Source: DATBQN01 sp963755825
Lineage (GTDB): Bacteria; Acidobacteriota; Thermoanaerobaculia; Multivoradales; UBA5704
Reading direction: 5' to 3'
Assembly: GCA_963755825.1 (NCBI GenBank)
Contig: CAVWLA010000001.1
Location: 1,860,001 to 1,924,000 of the forward strand
Length of the DNA stretch: 64,000 bases
Shown: one piece after another, positions 53,892-62,800 of the stretch
Numbering within the stretch: the stretch's first letter is position 1
How the letters are laid out: every line of letters begins with the position of its first letter
Position numbers and translations under genes: made by a program
The notes under the pieces: generated by a model
The model's database searches: none
The model's input: the letters and a program-made list of their open reading frames with translations, nothing else
Told to the model about the DNA's origin: nothing

Positions 53892-54754
53892 CGGGCCTCC
53901 TCCACCTGGGTACGCTCCAGGCCGTAGTAGCCCCGCTCCGCCGCCCGGTCGGCGGCGAAGGCGGCGATGCGGTAGCCGGCGGCGAGGCAGGTCTCGAAGG
54001 CGCGGCGGGTGGCGGCGCGCCAGGCGGCGGCCTCGTCGGGGTGCGCCCGCTTGGTGTCCTGGATGCTCGCCGGGATGGCGATGCGGAGGCGCGGCGCGCC
54101 GGGGAGCTCGCCGGTGATCCAAGGATCGACGAGGGGTGCGTCGCGGAACGGCGCGAAGTCCGGCGGCTCGCCGGCCAGGGCGCGCGCGGCGCGCTCGCCG
54201 CCGATCTCCCAGCGCACGATGAAGCGGTCGGTGCCGATGCCGCGGGAGAGCTCGCTCCCCATCTCGCCCCCCAGCGGATCGGCGTACATCTCCTCGACGT
54301 ACTCCTCGACCTCGACGCCGAGGCGGTTGAAGTTGAGATGGGCGTTGCGCGCCTCGAGCGGATCGTAGGTCCACAGCACCCGCTCGACCCCCAGCGCGAG
54401 CAGCTGCTCGCGCTGGTAGAGCTTCAATCGGCGGCCGAGCCCGAGGTCGCGCGCCTCGGGGCGTACCGCCAGCATGTGCGACCAGTGGGCGAGCCGGCCG
54501 CGGCGCACGCCGGTGAGCCCGAAGACGAAGCCGAGGAGGCGGGGGGCACCGCCGCTGCCGCCGATGCCCGCCGCTTCGGAGGAGAAGGCTCCGGCGGCGA
54601 TGCCGCCCACCTGCTGGCTGATCTTCAGAATCACCGCCGGCACCAGCTCCTCGAAGCCCCGTCCCCAGGTCTCCTTCTGCACCTCGACGCAGGCGGCGTA
54701 CTCGGCCGGCGAGGCGAGCGGGCGGAGGGTGACGCCCTCCGGCGCGGGCTCCAC
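53888..54754 (-). CDS. GNAT-family N-acyltransferase
   Basis: A 288-residue protein whose first ~190 residues are a GNAT domain: VEVQKETWGRGFEELVP, LLGFVFGLTGVRRGRLAHWSHMLAVRPEARDLGLGRRLKLYQRE with the acyl-CoA pyrophosphate loop (RDLGLGRRL), then VLWTYDPLEARNAHLNFNRLGVEVEEY. The remainder (RIAIPASIQDTKRAHPDEAAAWRAATRRAFE) is an extra domain seen in relatives encoded beside MenC/NSAR. In such gene pairs it may be the N-succinyltransferase that feeds the racemase. Starts at GTG 54754, 3 bp after the stop of the DinB gene. Confidence 0.8.
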   Translation of the reverse strand: MEPAPEGVTLRPLASPAEYAACVEVQKETWGRGFEELVPAVILKISQQVGGIAAGAFSSEAAGIGGSGGAPRLLGFVFGLTGVRRGRLAHWSHMLAVRPEARDLGLGRRLKLYQREQLLALGVERVLWTYDPLEARNAHLNFNRLGVEVEEYVEEMYADPLGGEMGSELSRGIGTDRFIVRWEIGGERAARALAGEPPDFAPFRDAPLVDPWITGELPGAPRLRIAIPASIQDTKRAHPDEAAAWRAATRRAFETCLAAGYRIAAFAADRAAERGYYGLERTQVEEAR

Positions 54755-54757
54755 GGG

Positions 54758-55348
54758 CTACTTCTTCTTCGCCGCCGCTTCCTCGGCCGCCGTCCAGGGC
54801 GGCACGACGCCGTTCATGCGGGCATAGGCGATCGACTGGCCGAGGTGCTCGTGGAGGTGGCTGCCGAGGATTCCCATCGCCTCGCGGACGGTCATCTGGT
54901 GGCCGAAGAGGTCGATCTTCTTCTCCAGGTCGGAGTCCGGGGTCCCGACGACCGCGGCGCGGGCGCTGGCGACCGACTTCTTGAGCGCGTCGACCACCTT
55001 GGCCTTGTCGCCGGCCTCGGCGGTGAGGGCCTTGGGATCGACGCCGCCGGTCACCGGCGCGGCGCCCCAGCTGCGCGGCAGGCCGAAGTTGGCCTGGGCG
55101 ATGTGGACGTAGACCTCGCCCACCGAGCGGACCCCTTCGGCCGGGCGCCAGGCGTACTTGTCGGCCGGCACCGCCTCCGCGAGCTCGACGATCTTGTTGC
55201 CGGCGTCGTCGAGGCTGTGGAGGAGCTCGGCGCGGTAGCCGGAGGTCGGCGCCGCCATGGGAGCGGCCATTGGAGCGGCCGAGAGGGCGGCAGAGGTGGT
55301 GGAGAGGAGGAGCAGGGCGAGCGGTGCGGCGGTCTGCCAACGGATCAT
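54758..55348 (-). CDS. Exported DinB-family protein
   Basis: A 196-residue DinB-like protein with a signal peptide (LALLLLSTTSAALSAAPMAA). Motifs: LLHSLDDAGNKIVELAEAVPADKYAWRPAEGVRSVGEVYVHIAQANF (first His) and REAMGILGSHLHEHLGQSIAYARMNGVVPPW (HxxEHxGQ, replacing HHRGQ). This exported variety is typical of Acidobacteriota. It ends KKK. Start ATG 55348 follows AAGGAG; first gene of a five-gene minus-strand operon (DinB, GNAT, YdeI, MenC, thioesterase). Confidence 0.82.
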   Translation of the reverse strand: MIRWQTAAPLALLLLSTTSAALSAAPMAAPMAAPTSGYRAELLHSLDDAGNKIVELAEAVPADKYAWRPAEGVRSVGEVYVHIAQANFGLPRSWGAAPVTGGVDPKALTAEAGDKAKVVDALKKSVASARAAVVGTPDSDLEKKIDLFGHQMTVREAMGILGSHLHEHLGQSIAYARMNGVVPPWTAAEEAAAKKK

Positions 55349-55540
55349 GAATGTCTCCTTGCCGGGCGGTGGAACGGATGGGAACCGGGCGTCGATTCTA
55401 CACGCGCCCCGGCGCCGCTCCGCCGCCTGGCCCGGGAGCCCGGTAACGCTGCTGCTAGAATCGGCGCCAGCGCAGTCATGCCCGATCCCCTGGTCATCGA
55501 GGTCCAGCCCCAGCGCATCCGCGGCGGCGGCAGGGCCGGT

Positions 55541-55639
55541 TACTGCCTCAGTTTGGTCTCCTGCGGGCGGCCGCCTTCGGCCCCACCCGCCCCTCACACC
55601 CTTCCAGGCGACCGTCCTCGGAACCAAACTGAGCCAGTA
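55541..55639. repeat. Imperfect inverted repeat, MITE/REP-like
   Basis: TACTGCCTCAGTTTGGT (55541-55557) is the near-perfect complement (16 of 17) of ACCAAACTGAGCCAGTA (55623-55639); 65 bp of GC-rich sequence lies between. It fills the divergent gap 55349-55671 between the exported DinB gene and the MscS-FHA gene. It could be a small mobile palindrome or a structured leader. Confidence 0.45.
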
Positions 55640-55671
55640 CCCAGCGCGGGCGCCGCCCGGCGGAGGCTCGC

Positions 55672-57003
55672 CTGACCTTCGCCGGCGCCCTCGCCGCCAG
55701 CATGGCGATCGGCGCCGTCCTCGCGGCGGCCATCACCTACCTGCAGCGCAAGCTGTTCCTCGTCCGCCGGCTCGCCTTCCCGCTCTACGTGGCGGCCTTC
55801 GCCGCGGCGCTGTGGACCTTCTCGCTCCTCGGCGTCGGCAACCTGGCCCGCGTCCACTCGGCGCTCTCCTGGTCGCTCCTCTTCCTCGGCATCGCGACGC
55901 TGCTGCGCCTGCTCGCCATCCTCCTCTTCGACGTCCACCTCTCCGGCACCAAGGGGCTCAAACTGCCGCCGCTGCTGCCGGCGGTGTCGATGTTCCTCGT
56001 CTACACCATGGCGGCGCTCGCCACCCTGAAGGTCGCCTACCCGGCGTTCGACATCGGGCCGCTCCTCGCCACCTCGGCGATCACCTCGCTGGTGCTCGGC
56101 CTCGCGCTGCAGCCGATCCTCGGCAACTTCTTCGCCGGGCTGGTGATCAGCCTCGAGCGGCCGTTCCGCCTCAACGACTGGATCCGCATCGGCGAGCACG
56201 AGGGCCGCGTGGTGGCGATCACCTGGCGCACCACCCACCTGCGGACGCGCGAGAACGACAACATCGTGGTGCCCAACGGCAAGATCGCCGACGAGCGGGT
56301 GCTCAACTACTACTACCCGCACCCCATGCACATGGAGCGCGTGCGGGTGGGGGCGGACTACCGGGTGCCGCCGCACCGCGTCCGCCGCGCCCTCCTCGAC
56401 TGCGCTGCCGGCGTCCCCGGCACCCTCGACAAGCCGACGCCCGACGTCTACCTCGCGGCGTTCGACGACAGCGCGGTCACCTACGAGCTGCGCGTCTACA
56501 TCGAGGACGTGGCGCAGGCGCCGCGCATCGCGAGCGAGCTCCGCATCCGCATCTGGGAGGAGTTCCACCGCGAGGGGATCGCCATCCCCTACCCCATCCG
56601 CACCCTCGAGATCGCGCCACGGGCGCGGTCGCGCGCCGCGACGGCGGCGGCCGGCATCGGAGGCGACGCGGCCGAGCCGGCTCCCCACCCCGGCCGGCTC
56701 TTCGTCTCCGAGGGGCCGGAGCGCGGCAGGGTGCTGCCGCTCGCCGGCAGCCCGGTCACCGTCGGGCGCTCGCGCTCCTGCGCCCTCACCCTCTCCGACG
56801 GCAACGCCAGCAAGGAGCACCTGCGCATCGAGTGGAACGGCGCCGGCTATCTGCTGACCGACCTGGGGAGCAGCTTCGGCACCCGGGTCAACGGCCACCC
56901 GGCGCAGACGGCGCTGCTGCGCCCTCTCGACCGCATCGCCATCGGCGACACCGTCCTCATCTTCGAAAGCGAGCCCGCCCACCATGGACCAGCCGACCGC
57001 TGA
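55672..57003 (+). CDS. MscS-type channel with C-terminal FHA domain, apparent CTG start
   Basis: A 443-residue protein if started at CTG 55672, which lies 5 bp after GGAGG; ATG 55702 would cut into the first membrane helix. Four membrane helices occupy residues ~1-150. SAITSLVLGLALQPILGNFFAGLVISLERPFRLNDWIRIGEHEGRVVAITWRTTHLRTRENDNIVVPNGKI is the MscS pore helix and beta domain. The C-terminal ~85 residues are an FHA domain: VTVGRSRSCALTLSDGNASKEHLRIEW...LGSSFGTRVNG, with the phosphothreonine-binding GRS, S, and G..N motifs. So gating or localisation may respond to phosphothreonine. It overlaps the pseudokinase gene by 20 bp. Confidence 0.85.
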   Translation: MTFAGALAASMAIGAVLAAAITYLQRKLFLVRRLAFPLYVAAFAAALWTFSLLGVGNLARVHSALSWSLLFLGIATLLRLLAILLFDVHLSGTKGLKLPPLLPAVSMFLVYTMAALATLKVAYPAFDIGPLLATSAITSLVLGLALQPILGNFFAGLVISLERPFRLNDWIRIGEHEGRVVAITWRTTHLRTRENDNIVVPNGKIADERVLNYYYPHPMHMERVRVGADYRVPPHRVRRALLDCAAGVPGTLDKPTPDVYLAAFDDSAVTYELRVYIEDVAQAPRIASELRIRIWEEFHREGIAIPYPIRTLEIAPRARSRAATAAAGIGGDAAEPAPHPGRLFVSEGPERGRVLPLAGSPVTVGRSRSCALTLSDGNASKEHLRIEWNGAGYLLTDLGSSFGTRVNGHPAQTALLRPLDRIAIGDTVLIFESEPAHHGPADR

Positions 57004-58000
57004 CGGCGCCCTCTCGACCCTCGGACCCTACCGTCTGCTCGAGCGGCTGCCGGCGCGCGGCCGCTTCGCCGCCTGGCGCGCGGCGGACGCCGCCGGCAGG
57101 CCGGTGGTGGTGCAGGTGCTGACGGCGCCGGCCGCCGCCACCGCCGCCGACACCGAGCGCTTCGCCGGCGATGCCGAGCGGGTGGCGGAGCTCCGCCAGG
57201 CGAACGTCCTCCAGGTGCTCGACCACGGCGCCGACGGCGGCAAGCTCTATCTCGCCGTCGAGCCGGCGGCGCTCGCCACTCTGGGGTCGCAGCTGCGCGG
57301 CCACCCGCTCACCGTCGAGCAGGCGATCGGCGTCTTCCAGTGCATCCTCGCCGGGCTCACCGCCGCCCACCAGAAGGGGATCGTCCACGGCGAGATCCAC
57401 CCCGACACCGTGCTCGTCTCCCCCGACCTCGCCCAGGTGAAGCTCACCGGCTTCGGGCTCGGCCGGCCCGAGGGGATCCCCGGCCTGGGGTCGACCGGGA
57501 CGCTGTCGACCGGCGAGGTGAGCCTCGCCTACCTCGCCTACCTCGCCCCCGAGCAGGCGGAGGGGAAGCCGGCCTCGGCGCGCTCCGACCTCTACTCGGC
57601 GGGGATGATGTTCAACCAGATGCTGACCGGCAAGCCGCCGGCCTCGCGCTTCACCCTCCCCACGCAGGTGAATCCGCAGCTGCCGCCGCAGGTCGACGCC
57701 CTCGTCCTCAAGTGCCTGGCGAAGAACCCCGCCGACCGCTATCACAACGTCCAGCACCTGCTGGGCGACCTGGCGCAGGTCGAGGAGCTGCTCCGCCTGC
57801 GCCTGATGTCCGAGCTCAAGGGGATCTCGCGCTCGGTCTTCGGAGCCGGCGGCCAGGCGAGCCCGAGCGGTCAGGTGACGCCGGTTGTCGACACGGCGGC
57901 CGCGGCTCCCGCCAAGGGCAGGTCGCCGCTCGTCTGGGTGGGGATCGCCGTCGCGGTGGTGGTCGCCCTCGCCGTCGTCTTCCTCCTCCTGCATCACTAG
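56984..58000 (+). CDS. Ser/Thr protein kinase-like protein lacking catalytic residues (pseudokinase), tail-anchored
   Basis: A 338-residue protein with a bacterial Hanks-type kinase fold: YRLLERLPARGRFAAWRAAD, LTAAHQKGIVHGEIHPDTVLV, YLAYLAPEQAEGKPASARSDLYSAGMMFNQMLTGKPP. All three key residues are changed: the VAIK Lys is Gln44 (VVVQVL), the HRD Asp is replaced in HGE (135-137), and the DFG Asp is Gly156 (TGFG). The Gly-rich loop is also degenerate. It should not phosphorylate. A C-terminal membrane helix (WVGIAVAVVVALAVVFLLL) anchors it. Its start lies 20 bp inside the MscS-FHA gene, so the two are made together and probably interact. Confidence 0.82.
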   Translation: MDQPTADGALSTLGPYRLLERLPARGRFAAWRAADAAGRPVVVQVLTAPAAATAADTERFAGDAERVAELRQANVLQVLDHGADGGKLYLAVEPAALATLGSQLRGHPLTVEQAIGVFQCILAGLTAAHQKGIVHGEIHPDTVLVSPDLAQVKLTGFGLGRPEGIPGLGSTGTLSTGEVSLAYLAYLAPEQAEGKPASARSDLYSAGMMFNQMLTGKPPASRFTLPTQVNPQLPPQVDALVLKCLAKNPADRYHNVQHLLGDLAQVEELLRLRLMSELKGISRSVFGAGGQASPSGQVTPVVDTAAAAPAKGRSPLVWVGIAVAVVVALAVVFLLLHH

Positions 58001-58022
58001 GGGAGGTCGGCGGAGAGCCTTG

Positions 58023-58787
58023 TTGAGCCACCCGGAGCGCGCCAGCCTCGGCGTCGCCGGCGCTCTCCGCCTCGCCGTCCAGGAGCGGCGCATGGAGCGG
58101 GCGGCCGGCCAGGCGCCGTTCGTCCTCACCGCGAAGAGCGCGCGCCACCCGCTCCTCTGCCGCGCCCACTCGACCGACATCGCCGTCTTCCGGCAGATCT
58201 TCGTCCAGCGCGACTACGCCTGCCTCGACCCGCTGCGCGAGGCCGCTCTCGTCGTCGACTGCGGCGCCAACGTCGGCTACTCGTCGGCCTACTTCCTCAG
58301 CCGCTTCCCGCGCGCCGACCTGGTCGCCGTCGAGCCTGACGCCGGCAACTTCGCCCTTCTCGAGCGCAACCTGGCGCCCTACGGCCCGGCGGTGCGGACC
58401 CTCCGCGCGGCGGTGTGGCCCCACCCGGCAAGCCTGGTGATGGCGGAGGGCGCCTACCGGGGCGGCGGCGAATGGGCGCGGCAGGTGCGCGAGCGCCGGG
58501 AAGGCGACGGGCCGGGCTTCCCCGGCGTCGACGTCGGCGGCCTCCTCGCGGCCTCCGGCCACGAGCGGATCTCGCTCCTCAAGGTCGACATCGAGGGCGC
58601 CGAGGGGGTGGTCTTCGGGCCCGGCTGCGCGGCGTGGCTCGACCGCGTCGACAACCTGGTGATCGAGCTCCACGACGACTCCTCCTTCGGCGACTGCTCG
58701 GCGATCTTCGGCGCGGCGATCGCCGGCGCCGGCTTCGCCGTCAGCCAGCACGGCGAGCTGACCCTCTGCCGCCGCCTGCGGGCATGA
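58023..58787 (+). CDS. FkbM-family methyltransferase
   Basis: A 254-residue SAM-dependent methyltransferase. AALVVDCGANVGYSSAYFLSRFP is the SAM-binding motif I, LVAVEPDAGNFALLERNLAPYG follows with the ribose acid, and ISLLKVDIEGAEGVVFGPGCAAWLDRVDNLVIELHDD is the FkbM signature region. Substrate unknown; relatives methylate sugars or polyketides. Start taken as TTG 58023 with GGAG 7 bp upstream (a TTG one codon earlier is possible). It follows the pseudokinase gene by 22 bp. Confidence 0.85.
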   Translation: MSHPERASLGVAGALRLAVQERRMERAAGQAPFVLTAKSARHPLLCRAHSTDIAVFRQIFVQRDYACLDPLREAALVVDCGANVGYSSAYFLSRFPRADLVAVEPDAGNFALLERNLAPYGPAVRTLRAAVWPHPASLVMAEGAYRGGGEWARQVRERREGDGPGFPGVDVGGLLAASGHERISLLKVDIEGAEGVVFGPGCAAWLDRVDNLVIELHDDSSFGDCSAIFGAAIAGAGFAVSQHGELTLCRRLRA

Positions 58788-58952
58788 TCGAGCCGGCCAA
58801 TGGTCCGGAGAGGCCGGCCCAACCGGTCCCTAATAGGACAGGAGCAGGGACGCCAGAGCCCGGGGCGGTGTCCGGCAAGCCTTCCGGAGAATATTTTGCG
58901 ACCGCCGGGCATCCTCGCGAGCCCGCCGCGTAAAATTTTCAGTCCTCCCGTT

Positions 58953-59099
58953 GATCGGGAAGCGCTTCCCGACGATCGGCAGAGCCTTCCCGGCGACATG
59001 CTGAGGCCGGCCGGTGATCCGTCGAGCCTTCCCGATCACCGGGAGCCCCTTCGCGGTGATCAGGAAGAGCTTCGCGGTGACCCGTAGGGCTCCCCGGCG
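58953..59099. repeat. Degenerate 21-bp tandem array, 7 units
   Basis: Units starting with GATC, GACA or similar begin at 58953, 58974, 58995, 59016, 59037, 59058 and 59079, exactly 21 bp apart, with a shared (C)TTCCCG/TTCGCGG middle. The period equals seven codons, so it could encode heptads, but neither strand has a convincing start with a ribosome site. It lies in the 427-bp gap 58788-59214, which otherwise holds only an AT-rich patch near 58930. Confidence 0.6.
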
Positions 59100-59214
59100 G
59101 ACTCCGCGGCCTCAGGATCAGACCCTCCCTCGTTGGACGCTCTCCGCGCGGCTCCCGTAGAGTAGGAGCAAATCCTATCGCCACCGCCGCGCGAGCGGCC
59201 CGAGGAGACCTCCG

Positions 59215-59841
59215 ATGCGCTGGACGCCGCCCCTCTTCCTGCTCCTCCTCTTCCTGACCCCTCTCGCCGCTGCCGCGCAGCCGGCGATCTCGTTCGAGGA
59301 CCAGGCGGTCGTCGTCAGCGGCGGGACGCCGGGGGGCGAGGTGATCGTGTGGAGCGTCTACCGGGAGCGGGTGGCGGGGATCTCGACGCGGGTCGGGCGG
59401 TTTCACCAGCGGGTGGCGGCGGACGCCGGCGGCTCGGCGCGGCTCGATCTCGGGGTCGGGGTGCCGGAGCTGTCGGTCTGGGCGGCGGTCGATCTGGCGA
59501 CGGGGCAGAGCGCGATCGGCACGCCGGGGAGCTTCGCTCTCACCACGATCGATCCCTCGGCGCGGCGGATCGACCGCGCGCTCGGCCGGCTGGCGGTCGA
59601 CCGGCACAGCCTCGAGCTGCTCCTGGTGCGGCCGGGGGTGGGGAGCTGGCGTCTCGCCATCCACGACGGCGGTCCGGACGACGAGGACGGCGCCTACGAC
59701 GGCTCGCTCCGCGCCTCGCTCGCGGCGCTGCTGCCGGACGCCAAGAGCGGCGAGGCGCCGCGCCAGTTCCTGAAGGGCGATCTCGTCGTCGCCGTCGACC
59801 CCACCGACCTCCAGCTCTTCACGCTGCAGATCCCGGACTGA
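59215..59841 (+). CDS. Exported protein of unknown function
   Basis: A 208-residue protein with signal peptide (LFLLLLFLTPLAAAAQ). The body (ISFEDQAVVVSGGTPGGEVIVWSVYRER, ARLDLGVGVPELSVWAAVDLATG, LLLVRPGVGSWRLAIHDGG, FLKGDLVVAVDPTDLQLFTLQI) looks beta-rich and Ig-like. DGGPDDEDGAYDG is an acidic loop that might bind calcium. No family recognised. Start ATG 59215 follows GGAGACC. It precedes the RHS gene by 5 bp and may be a partner in its export or assembly. Confidence 0.68.
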   Translation: MRWTPPLFLLLLFLTPLAAAAQPAISFEDQAVVVSGGTPGGEVIVWSVYRERVAGISTRVGRFHQRVAADAGGSARLDLGVGVPELSVWAAVDLATGQSAIGTPGSFALTTIDPSARRIDRALGRLAVDRHSLELLLVRPGVGSWRLAIHDGGPDDEDGAYDGSLRASLAALLPDAKSGEAPRQFLKGDLVVAVDPTDLQLFTLQIPD

Positions 59842-59846
59842 CGCCG

Positions 59847-62800
59847 ATGAACGATCGCTCACCGCACGCTCGCGCCGCCGCTCGCCTCGCTCCGGCCCAT
59901 CGCCGCCGATCCATCGTCGCCGCCGGCCTCCTCCTGGCGCTCGCCGCCGCGCTGGCTCCGCGGCCGGCCTCGGCGCAGGACGATCCGGTCAACCGGGCGC
60001 GCGGCCTGTCGGCCAACGCGGCGTACCTGATCGGCGACATCGACGCGGTCAACCTCTACAACGGCAACCTGACGGTGGCGCTGCCGCTGGGCGGCAGCTA
60101 TCCGGTGGGCGGGCCGCTCTCCTACGGCCTCGCTCTCCACTACAACTCGGGGGTGTGGAACCTGGAGACGGGCCCGCCGTGCCATGACACCTCGGCGCCG
60201 GTGGACGCCAATCTCGACGTCTTCCACAACGCCGGGATCGGCTGGCGGGTGTCGCTGGGCGAGCTCTATCCGCCGAACGATCCGCCGTACAACGACTCGC
60301 CGGGGACCTGGCTCTACGTCAGCGCCGACGGCTCGAAGCACTCGTTCTTTCCCACCCTGCACAACTTCGAGACCGTCGATCCGAACGTCTTCTACAGCCG
60401 CGACGGCACCTATCTGCGCCTGAAGCTGCTGGCCAACGGCAGCAAGACGATCGAGCTGCCGAACGGCCTCGTCCACACCTTCGGCGCCGACAACCGGCTG
60501 ACGCAGATGGCGGCGCTCTACAAGAGCGGCGGGGTGGCGACGGACGTCGTCAACGTCACCTACCTGACGAACGAGTGGGATCTCGCCGACACTCAGGGGC
60601 GGGTGCAGCGGGTCTATTTCCGCGCCGCGGCTCCCGGCCTCGGCCAGGTGGACCACGTGACGGTGACCGCCTTCGGCGGCACCACGGCGACCTACCAGCT
60701 CACCTACGCCGACACCTCGATCGCCCGCCACCGGCAGGACAACGACCTCTGCGACTCGGACACGGTGACGGCGCCGCTGCTGCAGAGCCTGCGGCTCCCC
60801 GACGGCTCGCTCGACTCGCTGACCTACGCGCTCGACAACAGCTTCATCAATGGCAACTACCAGGTGCCGGGGACGCTCATCAGCCTGACGCTGCCGACCT
60901 TCGGCCGCTTCGACTATGTCTACCAGGCCTACAGCTTCCGTCATCCGGGGAGCGGCACGCCGATGCTCTGGGTGAGCACGTCGGACGGCATCTTCACCAA
61001 GACGACGACGGACGTCAGCGGCGCCTCGCTCGGCACCTGGACCTACAGCCAAGCGACGCGGGCGGGCTCGTCGGTCAACGAGCAGCGGACGCTCGTCACC
61101 TCGCCGCTCGGCCACCAGACGTACCACTACTTCAACAGCTGGGGCGGCAACTGGACGGAGGGTCTGCCGTTCAGCCCGGACCTCACCGACTCCTCCGGCA
61201 CCCACAATCTCTCGACCGAGGCGTATCGGGGCGCCGTCGGCGGGACGCTCCTGCGCTCGACCTACCTGCGCTTCACCGACGACTCGGTGAGCGCCGTCAA
61301 CCACGCCGGGCAGACGGCGTACAACAGCTTCAACGGCCGGGTCGAGTCGCAGCGCACGGTCTACTGGGACGACGGCGGCACCTACGCCGACGTCGACTAC
61401 TCGGCCTTCGACGGGCTCGGCCACTACCGCGCCTCGGCGACGAGCGGCAGCTTTCCGGGCAACAACGCGCGGACGACGGACGTCGACTACAACCCGGCGC
61501 AGGGGACGTACCACGTCGATCCGCTGACCAACAACCTCTATCCGGACCATAACTTCGCGATGCTCGCCGCGACGAGCCCGTGGGTTCTCGAGACGTCGAA
61601 CTACGCCTGGTCGGCGGAGAGCGGCAACACCGCCTTCACCTCGACCTGCTACGACGGCACGACCGGATTTCTGCTCCGCAAGCGGACCCATCTAGCGAAC
61701 GGCTCGGCGGCGGGGGCGACGGATCTCCTGGCGGTCTTCGATCCGACGGTGCAGGGCGACGTCGCGATGGAGCGCTACTACGGCGGCGACACGCAGGCCC
61801 TGAGCACGGCGGGCAGCCTCTGCCCGCTGGCGCTGCCGGCGTCGCCGGTCTATGAGATCAGCCACGGCTACCAGGGCGGCGTGCTCGCCAGCTCGCGCTA
61901 TCTCAACCCATCGAACGGGGCGGCGCTCTCCTTCCTCTCGCTCGACCAGACGATCGACACCGGGAGCGGCCTCATCGCGTCGATCCGCGACACGGCGGGG
62001 CAGTCGACGAGCTACGCCTACGATGCGATGGAGCGGGTGACGAGCGTGGCGCCGCCGGGGCTCCTGGCGACGAGCTACGCCTACACGCGGGCGTCGGCGG
62101 GAGCGGCCGCGGTAGTCGACGTGACGACGAGCCAGACGCACAACCAGATCCTCTTCGACGGGTTGGGCCGGGTGTGGCGGGAGACGCAGCAGCTGCCGGA
62201 CTTCTGGAACGTGCGCGAGACGCTCTACGACGGCGCCGGCAACCGGGCGTCGGTCTCCGAGCTGCAGGTCGGCAACCCGGTGCAGAAGACGCAGTACCTG
62301 ACCTACGACCCGTTCGGGCGCCCGGCGCTCGTCCGGCCGGCGGACTCGACCTCCGCCAACGGCTTCGCGCACGACATCTCGCTGGCCTACGCCGGCGTGC
62401 GGACGACGACGCGCGCGGTGCGGGTGGGGGAGACGCTCTCGGGGACGACGGTCGCCGAGTCGCCGGTGACGACGACGGAGAGCTACGACCGGCAGGGGCG
62501 GTTGGCGTCGGTTACCGAGCCCTCCGGCGCGGGCGGCGCCAACGTCACGACGACCTACGGCTACGACGTCGGCAACCGCCTGGCGACGGTCTCGACGACC
62601 GGCTCGGGGGTCGCCCAGACGCGCGCCTTCGCCTACGACAACCGCGGCCTGCTCGACTGGGAGAACCATCCGGAGAAAGGAGCCTCGGGCAACGGCACCG
62701 TCTCCTATCTTTCCTACGACGCGCGCGGCCACTCGCACCGCAAGATCGACGGTCCCAACGACCTCACCCTCACCTACGACGCCGCCGAGCGGGTGACCGA

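Noticed and set aside
58800..59087. 95-residue plus-strand frame over the 21-bp array (heptad-like DREALPD units)
   Set aside because: No Shine-Dalgarno or promoter, and the array is open in other frames as well. Kept only as a repeat.
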